DNA of 64,000 bases from Mycobacterium gastri (lineage in GTDB: Bacteria > Actinomycetota > Actinomycetes > Mycobacteriales > Mycobacteriaceae). Position numbers and translations under genes: made by a program. Every line of letters starts with the position of its first letter. The stretch's first letter is position 1. Below, piece by piece: positions 25,831 to 37,398 of this stretch. The notes beneath the pieces are model-generated. The model saw only the letters and a list, made by a program, of their open reading frames with translations, was not told the DNA's origin and searched no databases. The stretch is taken from assembly GCF_002102175.1 (NCBI RefSeq), contig NZ_LQOX01000055.1, positions 62,001 to 126,000 on the forward strand, written 5' to 3'.

Positions 25831-26751
25831 ATGAGCCAGCCATCTGGACCCGGTACCCCCGGTTTCGGTCTGGTGAGCGCAGCGGCCGTGGGGTGGCTTG
25901 TAGTACTGGCGGTGTTGGCGACGTGGACCGCTCGGCACGAGGCGCCGATCCGCGGACTGTGGGCGGGGGCGTGCAACGTCGCCGTGATCGGCCGCGTGCT
26001 GGCGTGGCTACGCAAGCAGGCGGGCGCCTGGGGAGTGGCGCTGAGTCGTCGGCTGCCGGTGTCCGAGGTCGCCGGTGTCGCGCTGCTCATCGGCGCCGCA
26101 GCGGTCACGGCGCTGGCAGTCTGCTTCACCGAAGTGCTCGATGACGTCCTCGAGGGTGATGGGATCGTGGGGATCGACCAGCCGGCTGCCGAATGGCTTG
26201 CGGCCCACCGTGACCTGTGGTTGACCACGACGCTGCGGGTGGTCACCGCTGCGGGCGGCCCGGTTGGGATGGCGGTGCTGACCGCGCTGACCTGCGCTGC
26301 TGTCGTCTGGCGGTGCAGGTCGTGGCTTCCGGTGGTGCTTGCTCTGGTCGGCGGTGGTGGTGTTGCACTGGTGGTTCTGGTTGCGAAAGCGCTGGTAGTC
26401 CGGGATCGGCCCGCCCTGCCTTTCGCAACGATCGCCGAAGGCGGATACTCCTTTCCTTCCGGGCACGCGGCGGGCACCGCCGCAGTCGCATTGCTCTCAG
26501 GGTGGCTGGTGACCCGCTGGTTGATCACCTCGTGGACCGGGCGAATCATTGTCTGGACTATGGCGATGGGCTGGTCCGTCATGGTCGGGTTTTCGCGGAT
26601 CTATCTGGGAGTGCACTACATCAGCGATGTGCTGGCCGGCTGGCTCCTGGGCATGGCCTGGGGCGGTGTCGTCGTGCTGGTCGGGACGTGGTGGGACAGC
26701 ACTTGGCGTGCGAGCGCCGCCGAGCCGGGTTCTGCTAGCCGCATGCGGTGA
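25831..26751 (+). CDS. PAP2-family membrane phosphatase
   Basis: The 306-residue integral membrane protein has about six membrane helices and the three PAP2 motifs in order: KALVVRDRP (KX6RP), PSGHAAG (PSGH) and SRIYLGVHYISDV (SRX5HX3D). The family removes phosphate from lipid phosphates such as phosphatidic acid, undecaprenyl pyrophosphate or PI-related lipids on the outer face of the membrane. The N-terminal 90 residues contain one helix and an extra-cytoplasmic or cytosolic stretch without motif. Vap11 toxin-antitoxin genes occupy the corresponding spot in H37Rv and are absent here. Confidence 0.9.
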   Translation: MSQPSGPGTPGFGLVSAAAVGWLVVLAVLATWTARHEAPIRGLWAGACNVAVIGRVLAWLRKQAGAWGVALSRRLPVSEVAGVALLIGAAAVTALAVCFTEVLDDVLEGDGIVGIDQPAAEWLAAHRDLWLTTTLRVVTAAGGPVGMAVLTALTCAAVVWRCRSWLPVVLALVGGGGVALVVLVAKALVVRDRPALPFATIAEGGYSFPSGHAAGTAAVALLSGWLVTRWLITSWTGRIIVWTMAMGWSVMVGFSRIYLGVHYISDVLAGWLLGMAWGGVVVLVGTWWDSTWRASAAEPGSASRMR

Positions 26752-26764
26752 GCGCACCGGTATC

Positions 26765-27424
26765 TCAGGGTCTGCGCGCGGCGGTCAGGTAGTCCGGCAG
26801 CGGGGTAGCAGGGTCGAGATCGTCGGCCGGTTGCGGTGTCCCCGCCGTCACGGTCAGCGGGATGACCCCGGCCCAATGCGGCAGCGCAAGGTCTCCCGGA
26901 TCGTCGACCGGTCCGCCGTGGCGCACCTTGGCCGAAACCTCGACAAGCTGCAGCGCAAGTACCGCGGTGGCGGCCAGTTCTTGGGTGTTGGGGGTCCGGC
27001 AGTCGGCGGCGCGGCCCGGCCGGATGTGATCGAGCAGCGCGTGCAAGGCAGGCAACTTCTCGGCGTCGTCGTCAACCACACGTGCGGTGCCCATCACGAC
27101 TACCGAGCGATAGTTCAGGGAATGGTGCATCGCCGAGCGGGCCAGCACCAGCCCGTCGACAACGGTGGCGGTGAGGCAGACGGGCAGGCCGGCGGCCTTG
27201 GCGGCAAGCATGGATCCGCTGCCGGTGGAGCCGTGAATGTACAGCGTCTCGCCGCAGCGAACATGCATGGTCGGCAGGACCACCGGCCTGCCGTCGCGGA
27301 CATAGCCGACATGACAAAACAACGCCTCGTCGAGGATGCGGTGGACGGTCTCGCTGTCGTAACGTGCACGCTCCCGGTACCGAGAGGGAGCGGTGCGCGG
27401 CGTTGGTTGGTATGCAAGGGTCAT
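26765..27424 (-). CDS. Pyridoxamine 5'-phosphate oxidase-fold (flavin-binding) protein
   Basis: The 219-residue protein has the NimA/PNPOx-like split-barrel: ILDEALFCHVGYVRDGRPVV, then the strand LPTMHVRCGETLYIHGSTGS and SMHHSLNYRSVVVMG. Proteins of this group bind FMN or haem and reduce or bind small ligands. It is divergent from a MocR regulator with only 40 bp between the start codons, an arrangement typical of a target gene of the MocR protein. The substrate is unknown; a vitamin B6-related role is possible but not shown. Confidence 0.85.
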   Translation of the reverse strand: MTLAYQPTPRTAPSRYRERARYDSETVHRILDEALFCHVGYVRDGRPVVLPTMHVRCGETLYIHGSTGSGSMLAAKAAGLPVCLTATVVDGLVLARSAMHHSLNYRSVVVMGTARVVDDDAEKLPALHALLDHIRPGRAADCRTPNTQELAATAVLALQLVEVSAKVRHGGPVDDPGDLALPHWAGVIPLTVTAGTPQPADDLDPATPLPDYLTAARRP

Positions 27425-27442
27425 ATGATTGCCACCGCTTCC

Positions 27443-27452
27443 GTACTAGTAC
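27443..27452. promoter_or_regulatory. Palindrome in the MocR/PNPOx divergent promoter
   Basis: GTACTAGTAC is a perfect 10-bp palindrome midway in the 40-bp gap between the two divergent start codons (27424 and 27465). It overlaps TA-rich sequence that could hold a -10 for either gene. It is the best candidate operator for the MocR protein. Confidence 0.45.
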
Positions 27453-27464
27453 ATAATTACGACT

Positions 27465-28790
27465 GTGCCAGCACAATATAGGATAACGGGAACGGGTGCC
27501 GAATCCATAGCCACCAGCGTCGAACAAGCCATCTCCCAAGGCAGTCTCACGCCCGGCGACACCCTGCCGCCGATCCGCGACGTCGCGGGCCAACTCGGCG
27601 TGAATCCCAACACGGTTGCCGCCGCCTATCGCATCCTTCGTGATCGCGGGGCCGTCGAGACGGCGGGACGGCGCGGTACCCGGGTGCGGAACCGCCCGGC
27701 CACCACCCCCCGGTCCGCGCTCGGCCTTGATGTCCCCGAAGGCGCCCGGGACTTGTCTACCGGCAACCCGGACCCCGCCTTGTTGCCCATCGCCGCCGCG
27801 CGGCTGCGGACCCGTGCCGGGCCGCCCGTCCTCTACGGACAGCCGCCGATGTCGGACGAGTTGGTCAGCTATGCTCGCGCCACGCTGACCCCGGATGGCG
27901 TCCCGGCCCAGCACCTCGCGGTGACCAGCGGCGCGCTCGACGGGATTGAGCGGGCTCTGACCGCACACCTGCGACCCGGTGACCGGGTCGCCGTCGAGGA
28001 CCCGGGCTGGGCCAACCTGCTCGATCTGCTTGCGGCACTGAGGCTTAACGTCGAGCCGGTACGAGTCGACGACGATGGGCCGCTGGTTGCCGACCTTGCC
28101 CGGGCGCTGGGCCGCGGCGCGCGGGCACTGGTGCTCACCACTCGTGCGCAGAATCCGACCGGGGCGGCGTTGTCCGCGGATCGTGCGGCCGCGCTGGGCA
28201 ATTTGTTGGCGGGCCGATCCGACGACGTCCTCCTCGTCGAGGACGACCACTGCGCCGGCATCGCCGGGGCGCCCCTGCACAGCCTGGCAGGCTCGACTGG
28301 GCACTGGGCTTTCGTGCGTTCGGTATCGAAGGCCTATGGCCCCGACCTGCGTCTGGCCCTCCTGGCCGGAGATCAGCGGACGGTCGAGCGGGTGCAGGGA
28401 CGGTTGCGACTCGGGCCGGGCTGGGTGAGCCACCTGCTGCAGGACCTGGCCGTCACGCTGTGGTCGGACGAGGCGGCCACGCGCCTGGTCCGCAAGGCCG
28501 AACGGCGTTACGCCGATACCCGGGTGCGCTTGTGCGCTGCCCTGGCCGACCGCGGTGTCGTTGCATACGGTCGATCCGGGCTGAACGTGTGGATTCCGGT
28601 GCCCGACGAAACGGTGGCGATCACCCGGCTGCTCAACACCGGCTGGGCGGCGGCGCCGGGATCGCGGTTTCGGATTGCGACCCCGCCCGGAATGCGCATC
28701 ACCATTGCCGATCTGACCGTCGGCGAGCTCGACCCGCTCGCCGACTCGATTGCCGAGGCGATGCACGTCACCGGCCGTCGCAGCGTGTGA
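27465..28790 (+). CDS. MocR-type regulator (GntR HTH + aminotransferase fold)
   Basis: The 441-residue protein has an N-terminal winged helix (residues about 10-75; SIATSVEQAISQGSLTPGDT, then LPPIRDVAGQLGVNPNTVAA) joined by a linker to a fold-type I aminotransferase domain. The PLP lysine is in SVSKAYGPDLRLA. MocR proteins use PLP or PLP adducts as effectors and often control a divergent gene, which here is the flavin-fold protein. Translation begins at GTG 27465, inside the compact promoter region. The 3' end lies 14 bp before a large perfect palindrome. Confidence 0.92.
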   Translation: MPAQYRITGTGAESIATSVEQAISQGSLTPGDTLPPIRDVAGQLGVNPNTVAAAYRILRDRGAVETAGRRGTRVRNRPATTPRSALGLDVPEGARDLSTGNPDPALLPIAAARLRTRAGPPVLYGQPPMSDELVSYARATLTPDGVPAQHLAVTSGALDGIERALTAHLRPGDRVAVEDPGWANLLDLLAALRLNVEPVRVDDDGPLVADLARALGRGARALVLTTRAQNPTGAALSADRAAALGNLLAGRSDDVLLVEDDHCAGIAGAPLHSLAGSTGHWAFVRSVSKAYGPDLRLALLAGDQRTVERVQGRLRLGPGWVSHLLQDLAVTLWSDEAATRLVRKAERRYADTRVRLCAALADRGVVAYGRSGLNVWIPVPDETVAITRLLNTGWAAAPGSRFRIATPPGMRITIADLTVGELDPLADSIAEAMHVTGRRSV

Positions 28791-28804
28791 GGTTCCGGTT
28801 GGCC

Positions 28805-28858
28805 AGCAGACGCGGAATCGCCCTGTTGTGGCCACAACAGGGCGATTCCGCGTCTGCT
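28805..28858. terminator. 54-bp perfect palindrome between convergent genes
   Basis: Both arms (27 nt each, from agcagacgcggaatcgccct to its exact complement) match without error, centred between 28831 and 28832, with no loop sequence left over. It fills the gap between the MocR gene (stop at 28790) and treZ (stop at 28866), so it can terminate both transcripts. There is no T tract. Similar 'agcagacgc' palindromes are, as I recall, scattered between mycobacterial genes, so it may also be a copy of a dispersed repeat. Confidence 0.7.
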
Positions 28859-28865
28859 CGCGCCG

Positions 28866-30590
28866 TTATCCGCAGCGGAGGATGGCGACCGAATGGCCTT
28901 CCAGCGCAGTGTGATCGGCATCGACGGTCGGCTCGCCCCAGCTGAGCACCACTTCGCCGGTGACGGGCATCTGCACCGGCTCGGCGCCCAGATTACACGC
29001 GATGCCGAACTGTCCGCGTCGCATGATAATCCAGGCCTGCTCCTCGTCGTAGTCGACAATCATGTGCTCCAGCCACGGATCGGCCAGATCAGTCTCGTTG
29101 CGCCGCAAGGCGATCAGATCGCGATAAAAGCGGTGCAAGCGGGCGTGTTCGCCGGCATGGACCTCATCCCAGTTCAGCTTGGAGCGCTGAAACGTCTGTG
29201 GGTCCTGGGGGTCGGGGATTTCCTCGGCGTCCCAGCCGTGCTCGGCGAATTCGGCCTTGCGGCCTTCGGCGGTGGCCCGGGCCAGCTCCGGTTCGGGATG
29301 CGAGCTGAAAAACTGGAACGGGGTCGACGCCGCCCATTCCTCGCCCATGAAAAGCATTGCAGTGTAGGGAGAGGCGAGAACCAATGCGGCTTTGATCGCC
29401 AATTGGCCCGCGGTCAGATTGTGCGACGGGCGGTCTCCGAGGGCGCGGTTGCCGACCTGGTCATGGGTGCAGGTATAGGCGAGCAGCCGGGTGGCCGGGA
29501 CGGTCGCGGTATCTAGCGGCCGGCCGTGGCGGCGGTGCCGGAACGACGAATAGGTGGCCGCGTGAAAGTAACCGTGCCGCAGGGTGTGTGCCAGCGTGGC
29601 CAGCGAGCCGAAATCCGCATAGTACCCTTGGCGCTCGCCGGACACCGCGGTGTGAATGGCGTGATGGATGTCGTCGGACCATTGCGCGGTCAGCCCGTAG
29701 CCGCCGCGATCACGCGGCGTGATCAGCCGCGGATCGTTGCGATCGCTTTCGGCGATCAGCGACAGTGGGCGTCCCAGTTGCTTTGACAGCCAATCGGTTT
29801 CGTTGGCGAGTTCTTCGAGGATATCGATGGCGGTGGTGTCCACCAGCGCGTGCACGGCGTCCAGCCGCAGCCCGTCGGCGTGAAAGTCGCGCATCCAGCG
29901 CAGCGCACACCCGATGATGTAGCGACGCACCTCGTCGGAGTCGGCGTCGGCGATGTTGATGCCTTCGCCCCAGGGATTGCTCGCCGACGACAGGTAGGGC
30001 CCGAACCGCGGCAGGTAATTCCCCGACGGCCCGAGGTGGTTGAACACCGCGTCGATCAGCACCCCCAGACCGCGTGCGTGACAGGCGTCGACAAACCGGA
30101 TCAGTCCGTCGGGTCCCCCGTAGGGTTCGTGCACGCTGTACCACAGCACGCCGTCGTATCCCCAGCCGTGGGTGCCGGCAAAGGAGTTGACCGGCATCAG
30201 CTCGACGAAATCGATCCCGAGATCGACCAGATAGTCCAGCTTTTCGATGGCGGAATCGAATGTGCCGGCGCCGGTGAAGGTACCCAGGTGCAATTCATAG
30301 ATCACTGTGCCGTCGATCGAACGGCCCGGCCAATCGCCGTCGGTCCAGTTCGCATCGGTCGGGTCCCATAATTGCGAGCGCTCGTGCACCCCGTCGGGTT
30401 GCCGCGGTGAGCGGGGATCGGGCAGCACGGTGGGGTCCTGGTCGAGCAGATATCCGTAGCGGGCGTGCGGTGGCGCATCCACGTCCGCGTGCCACCACCC
30501 GTCGTCCGATCGAGTCAACGCGTGCACCCGGCCGTCGACGTCAAGGCGCACCAGCTCGGGTTTGGGTGCCCAGACCCGAAATTCAGTCAC
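28866..30590 (-). CDS. treZ: Malto-oligosyltrehalose trehalohydrolase TreZ
   Basis: The 574-residue GH13 enzyme releases trehalose from maltooligosyl-trehalose, the last step of the TreX-TreY-TreZ route. An N-terminal carbohydrate-binding (CBM48-like) domain (FRVWAPKPELVRLDVDGRVH) leads to the catalytic barrel with GWGYDGVLWYS, the nucleophile in DGLRLDAVHAL and the acid/base motif IAESDRNDPR. The start codon overlaps the treY end by eight bases, so translation is coupled. Length and order match Rv1562c. The gene ends just before the 54-bp palindrome. Confidence 0.96.
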   Translation of the reverse strand: MTEFRVWAPKPELVRLDVDGRVHALTRSDDGWWHADVDAPPHARYGYLLDQDPTVLPDPRSPRQPDGVHERSQLWDPTDANWTDGDWPGRSIDGTVIYELHLGTFTGAGTFDSAIEKLDYLVDLGIDFVELMPVNSFAGTHGWGYDGVLWYSVHEPYGGPDGLIRFVDACHARGLGVLIDAVFNHLGPSGNYLPRFGPYLSSASNPWGEGINIADADSDEVRRYIIGCALRWMRDFHADGLRLDAVHALVDTTAIDILEELANETDWLSKQLGRPLSLIAESDRNDPRLITPRDRGGYGLTAQWSDDIHHAIHTAVSGERQGYYADFGSLATLAHTLRHGYFHAATYSSFRHRRHGRPLDTATVPATRLLAYTCTHDQVGNRALGDRPSHNLTAGQLAIKAALVLASPYTAMLFMGEEWAASTPFQFFSSHPEPELARATAEGRKAEFAEHGWDAEEIPDPQDPQTFQRSKLNWDEVHAGEHARLHRFYRDLIALRRNETDLADPWLEHMIVDYDEEQAWIIMRRGQFGIACNLGAEPVQMPVTGEVVLSWGEPTVDADHTALEGHSVAILRCG

Positions 30591-32892
30591 GGTTGCGCTC
30601 CAGCAGGACGACGGGCAGGTCTGCGAAAAGTTCGGCGGCCGAGGTCGGCCCGCTTACCATGGCACCGGAAAGCCGATCGGTCCAGGACCCATCCGGTAGC
30701 GGCACCACGGTGTTACCCCAGCCGGTTTCCTCCAGCCGCACGGTCCAGCGGGTCACCGCGACAACGATGTCCTGGCCTTCCCGGCCGCGGCGAAACGCCA
30801 CCACATGGTCACTGGCGTCGCCGTCGGCCAGCACCGGAACGTAGCCGCCATGCAGGAAGCTGTCCGGACGGGAGCGCCGCAGCCGAAGTGCGGTGGTGAC
30901 GACCCGAATTTTGGGGTGTGCCAACGCTTTCAGTGCGGTGCGGCGGGCGGCGTAATCGACGGGCCGGCGGTTGTCCGGGTCCACCAGGCTGTCGTCCCAC
31001 AGCTCGGTGCCCTGGTAGACGTCGGGGATTCCGGGTACGGTCAGCGCGAGCAGCTTCTGACCCAGCGCGTCGCTTGCCGCGTGCGGGTGCAGCTGAGCCA
31101 CCAGCCCGGTCAGCTGTTCTGCCACCGGACCGTCGAGCACCGTATCGAGCCAGCGGTGTATCGCGTCTTCGAAATCGGTGTTCGGGTCACTCCACGAGGT
31201 ATGCCAGGCCGCTTCCCGGACGGCCTTCTCGGCGTAGCGGTGCAGTCGGTCGCGAAGCTCGCCGGTCACCTCGCCGTTGACGGGCCACACCCCGAAGATG
31301 TTCTGCCACAAGAACTGTCCGGTCGCCGGGTCGGGGGAGGGGGCCTGGATCTCCCAGCGAGCGACCAACTCGGCCCACAGCGACGGCACCTGCGAGAGCA
31401 CGCCGATCCGGGCGCGCACGTCCTCACCGCGTTTGGTGTCGTGGGTGGTCAGCGTCGTCATCGTGTGCGGCCACATCCGGGCCCGGGTGGCGGCGCTGCG
31501 ATGAAACTCCGCTGCCCCCACCCCGAAACGGTGTGGTTCGCCACCTACCTCGTTGAGTGACACCAGCCGGGAGTCGCGGTAGAAGTAGCAGTCCTCGACG
31601 GATTTGGCGGTCACCGCGCCGCAGAGCTGCTGCAGCCGGGTGGCCGGTTCGCCGCCACCGGCCAGTGCCGCGGCGACGATCTGCAGCGCGGGCCCCAATT
31701 CCGGCGCGGCCGCTTGGGTTTCGGCCAAGGCGGTGGCCATTACTGGGGCCAGGCTCGGGTAGTCGCAGCGGTAGACGCCGATATGGGTGAGCAGCGCGGC
31801 CACCGCCTGGGGCAGTAACGGATCATCGGCGCTGGCGGCGGCGACTATGGCGCGGCGCAGCCTGCGCAACTCGCTTGCCAGGGTGTCGGTGGCCGAACGG
31901 ATCTTCAGCGCGGCCAACATTTCCGGCATCGCTTGATAATTCACTCCCGCGGACCCGACCAGGGCGGTGAGTTCCGAGGCTCCGCTGGGATCGACGAAGA
32001 GTCCACCGATGTCCCGCAATACGTCGTAGCCGGTGGTGCCGGCCACCGGCAGCGTCGGCTCCAGCGCCTCATCGGCGGCCAGGATCTTCTCGATCACGAT
32101 CCAGGCGTCCGGACCGAGCAGTTCGCGCAACCACGCGAGGTATCCGCACGGATCCGACAGACCGTCAGGATGGTCGATGCGCACGCCGTCGACGAGTCCC
32201 TCGGCAAACCACCGGGCAACTTCGGCGTGCGAGGCGTCGAACACCGCCCGGTCCTCCTGCCGCAGCCCGGCCAGCGAGGTGATCGAGAAGAACCGGCGAT
32301 AGCCGCACACCCGGTTTCGCCAGCCCACCAGCCGGTAGTGCTGGCGGTCATGTACCTCCGGGCCGGTGCCCGCCGCGGTGCCGGGGGCGATTGGCAGCGC
32401 CAGATCGCCCAGCCGCAGCAGGTCGCCGTCGACCTTCAGGTCGGCGACGTCGCCGTCGGAGCCCAGAATCGGCAACACGATTCGGCCGTCCTCGTCGAGA
32501 TCCCAGTCGATGTCGAAATAGCTGGCATAGGCCGACGAGCGGCCGTACCGCAAGACGTCCCACCACCAGGCGTTCTGCTCGGGCTGGCCGATGCCCACAT
32601 GGTTGGGCACGATGTCGACGATCAGACCGATGCCGCGGGCTTGGGCCGCCGCCGACAGTCGCGCTAGCCCGTCAGCACCACCGAGCTCCGCGGACACCGT
32701 TGTCGGGTCGGTGACGTCGTAGCCGTGGCTGGACCCCGCGGCCGCGGTCATGATCGGGGACAGGTACAGATGTGACACCCCGAGGTCGTCGAAGTAGTCC
32801 AGCAGGTTTTCGGCGTCGGCAAAGGTGAACGCGAACCCGCTCGAGGCACCGCGTAGTTGCAGCCGGTAGCTGGACAGGATGGGCAAAGCCAT
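30583..32892 (-). CDS. treY: Maltooligosyl trehalose synthase TreY
   Basis: The 769-residue GH13 enzyme converts the reducing-end alpha-1,4 bond of maltodextrins into an alpha-1,1 trehalose linkage. The start (MALPILSSYRLQLRG) is the typical TreY N-terminus, SYRLQL. The sequence continues with the motif SHLYLSPIMTAAAGSSHGYD and the catalytic loop DGVRIDHPDGLSDP. It begins three bases after treX and overlaps treZ at the 3' end, so the three genes form one leftward operon. The protein is soluble and cytosolic. Confidence 0.96.
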   Translation of the reverse strand: MALPILSSYRLQLRGASSGFAFTFADAENLLDYFDDLGVSHLYLSPIMTAAAGSSHGYDVTDPTTVSAELGGADGLARLSAAAQARGIGLIVDIVPNHVGIGQPEQNAWWWDVLRYGRSSAYASYFDIDWDLDEDGRIVLPILGSDGDVADLKVDGDLLRLGDLALPIAPGTAAGTGPEVHDRQHYRLVGWRNRVCGYRRFFSITSLAGLRQEDRAVFDASHAEVARWFAEGLVDGVRIDHPDGLSDPCGYLAWLRELLGPDAWIVIEKILAADEALEPTLPVAGTTGYDVLRDIGGLFVDPSGASELTALVGSAGVNYQAMPEMLAALKIRSATDTLASELRRLRRAIVAAASADDPLLPQAVAALLTHIGVYRCDYPSLAPVMATALAETQAAAPELGPALQIVAAALAGGGEPATRLQQLCGAVTAKSVEDCYFYRDSRLVSLNEVGGEPHRFGVGAAEFHRSAATRARMWPHTMTTLTTHDTKRGEDVRARIGVLSQVPSLWAELVARWEIQAPSPDPATGQFLWQNIFGVWPVNGEVTGELRDRLHRYAEKAVREAAWHTSWSDPNTDFEDAIHRWLDTVLDGPVAEQLTGLVAQLHPHAASDALGQKLLALTVPGIPDVYQGTELWDDSLVDPDNRRPVDYAARRTALKALAHPKIRVVTTALRLRRSRPDSFLHGGYVPVLADGDASDHVVAFRRGREGQDIVVAVTRWTVRLEETGWGNTVVPLPDGSWTDRLSGAMVSGPTSAAELFADLPVVLLERNRD

Positions 32893-32895
32893 GCG

Positions 32896-35079
<2,184 letters not shown>

Positions 35080-35168
35080 GGCTTGACCTTATCCGCGTTC
35101 GGTGTGGCGCCGTTTGGTGATCCGCGCTCGTGTCCGGCTGTTTCGCGCCGCATCGGGGCGGCGCCCGA

Positions 35169-37313
35169 TCACCACCAGCCGGTGATCGCCGCGATCTGTC
35201 GCCCCAGCTCCGGCGCCATGGTTCGCATATACGTCGGGGTCAGGTGGTGAGAGTCGCGGTAGATCAGGACATTTCCCTCCACCGCGCGGCAGAAGTCCTG
35301 GCGGCATATCGCGTCCGACATGTCGATGGGCTTCAGCAGTGGAAACTGCGCCACGAAATCCAGGGTGGAGTTGTAGTCGGCGAGCACGTCGGACCGCTTG
35401 ATCCCGCAGGATTGCCCGTTGCCCCCCTTGGCCAGGCAGTCCGCCGGTCTGAATGGTTGGCCGTCCTTGACCATCCACGGGGTGTCCCGAACGGCGAGGA
35501 TGGGAATGTTGTTATCCGACAACGTTTGCCAGATCCCGATGTAGGTGGCCGGCATCACGTCGCCGGGCTTGATGTTCCACGGCCGGGTGGACGTGGTGAA
35601 CACGTAATCGGGACGATCGGCGACGAGCTTTTCCACGGTCGCCTGCACCCACTCGCGGCACTGTGGGTACGCGGCGTTGTTTCCCATGATCAACGGGACT
35701 TCCTCGGTGGACAGCGGGCAGCCCATCTTGAGGTACGTCACCACTTTGAAGTGGTGCAGACGCCCGAGCAGGTCTAGCGCCGGCAACCAGTGTTCGGCAT
35801 GCGACCCGCCAGCCAGCGCTATGGTCCGGGGCGCGTCCCCGTCGCCGTAGGTGCAGTTGACCAGCGCCGGATTGACGAAGTCGCTGATGCACCCGTCCCG
35901 GGTGGACGCCGGCAGGTCCTCTTTGACTTCCAGGACGGTGGGACGCATCCGCAGGGTGGGCACTCGGGCATGGTTGGTCAGGGCTCGGGCGCCGGGATAG
36001 TCGTTGGCGCTGAGTCCGCTGAGCTCCTTGCCGGAGGCGCGGGCGACGATGACATGTTCACGCCAGCTGAACGATGTCGCCGTCAACGTGACGCCCAGCA
36101 GCACCACTATCGATCCCAGCGCGATGGTCGGCCGGCGTAATCGCAGCTGCCAGGGCATCGCGGCGGGAGTTGCTTGCGCGGTGGCTGCGGACGCCCGGTA
36201 CCGCAGGGGGTCCTCGACGTGGCGAAGGGTCAGGTAGGCCAGTAAACCCGAGACCAGCAGCACCGCGGTGCCCTCGAGGAAGTTCGCGTGCCGGTGGCCG
36301 GAGTAGGAGAGCCAGAAGATGAGCAGCGGCCAATGCCATAGATACAGCGAGTAGGCCATCGCCCCCAACGTCACCAGCGGCCCGATCGCCAGCACCCGAT
36401 TCGGCAGGGGCAGTCGATTGCTGGTACCGGCATGGGCTTGCTGGTTGGCTCCGGCCATGATCATCAGCATCGCTGCCCCGACGGGTACCAGTGCCCAGGG
36501 GCCGGGAAACTCCTTGACGCCGTCGATCAGGGCGCCACACGACAAGATCGCCGCCAGCGCGGCGGCGGCGCTGACGGTGCGCAGCCACATCGGCCAGCGG
36601 ATGTAGGGCACCGACGCGCCGACGAGCACCCCCAGGAGCAGCTCCCACGCCCGCGCAAAGCTGTCGTAATACGCGTTGGCCTGGTTGGCCTGGTGGGCGG
36701 CGATCGCGTAGCAAAACGACGCGATCGTGAGCGCGCTGAGCAGCACGACGAACAGCGTTCGCAGGCGGGGGCCCAGGAGACGCCTGAATACATATGCACA
36801 CGCGGCAACCAGGAACAGCAATGCCAGATAGAACTGGCCCTGCACTGACATGGACCAGATGTGCTGCAGCGGGCTGACTGCTTCGCTGGCGCGCAGGTAG
36901 TCCGACTGTGAGTTGGCCAGTTCCCAGTTCTGGTAGTAGCCCAGACTGGCCAGGCTCTGGTTGGCGAACGTCTCCCAGCGGGTCTGCGGTTGCACCAGCA
37001 CGGTGAGCAACGCGCAGCCGGCAAGGACCACGACCAACGCCGGAACCAGGCGGCGGACCAGCCTGAACACCTCGGTGATCGGGGAGAGCTTCCCTTCCGG
37101 ATCAAGGGCCGCCCGCAGTACTTTGCCGCCGAAGAAGAAGCCGGACAACGCCAGGAACACGTCCACACCGCCGGAAACCCGGCCGAACCACACGTGGAAT
37201 ACGGCGACCAGCGCAATCGCGATACCCCGCAAGCCGTCGAGATCATGCCGATAAAAGCCCGCCGCCCGCGACCCCATCGCGGTCGGTGTATGAGGCGGTA
37301 CCAGGGTCTGCAT
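35169..37313 (-). CDS. Membrane acyltransferase (Rv1565c-like; AT3 + SGNH domains)
   Basis: The 714-residue protein has two parts. Residues 1-400 form an acyltransferase-3 membrane domain with about ten helices, beginning RHDLDGLRGIAIALVAVFH, where the invariant RxxDGLRGIA motif is visible. Residues 430-714 form an extracytoplasmic SGNH-type domain with GGSHAEHW (block I) and DSHHLTPTY (block V, DxxH). Such two-part proteins O-acetylate or O-succinylate surface polysaccharides or lipids, as in OafA. Rv1565c occupies the same place upstream of treX. The acceptor in this organism is not known. Confidence 0.93.
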   Translation of the reverse strand: MQTLVPPHTPTAMGSRAAGFYRHDLDGLRGIAIALVAVFHVWFGRVSGGVDVFLALSGFFFGGKVLRAALDPEGKLSPITEVFRLVRRLVPALVVVLAGCALLTVLVQPQTRWETFANQSLASLGYYQNWELANSQSDYLRASEAVSPLQHIWSMSVQGQFYLALLFLVAACAYVFRRLLGPRLRTLFVVLLSALTIASFCYAIAAHQANQANAYYDSFARAWELLLGVLVGASVPYIRWPMWLRTVSAAAALAAILSCGALIDGVKEFPGPWALVPVGAAMLMIMAGANQQAHAGTSNRLPLPNRVLAIGPLVTLGAMAYSLYLWHWPLLIFWLSYSGHRHANFLEGTAVLLVSGLLAYLTLRHVEDPLRYRASAATAQATPAAMPWQLRLRRPTIALGSIVVLLGVTLTATSFSWREHVIVARASGKELSGLSANDYPGARALTNHARVPTLRMRPTVLEVKEDLPASTRDGCISDFVNPALVNCTYGDGDAPRTIALAGGSHAEHWLPALDLLGRLHHFKVVTYLKMGCPLSTEEVPLIMGNNAAYPQCREWVQATVEKLVADRPDYVFTTSTRPWNIKPGDVMPATYIGIWQTLSDNNIPILAVRDTPWMVKDGQPFRPADCLAKGGNGQSCGIKRSDVLADYNSTLDFVAQFPLLKPIDMSDAICRQDFCRAVEGNVLIYRDSHHLTPTYMRTMAPELGRQIAAITGWW

Positions 37314-37334
37314 GATCGACCGCTAATTTACCGA

Positions 37335-37381
37335 AACCCGCCACCGGCCCCGCGTTGAGCAGCGGGAACCGGTGGCGGGTT
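37335..37381 (-). terminator. Hairpin terminator after ripD
   Basis: AACCCGCCACCGG (37335-37347) and CCGGTGGCGGGTT (37369-37381) form a perfect 13-bp stem with a 21-nt loop, 18 bp past the ripD stop on its strand. A short mixed T-containing tract follows. It separates ripD from the acyltransferase gene, which must then have its own promoter. Confidence 0.7.
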
Positions 37382-37398
37382 GCGTTGGGTCGAGAAGG

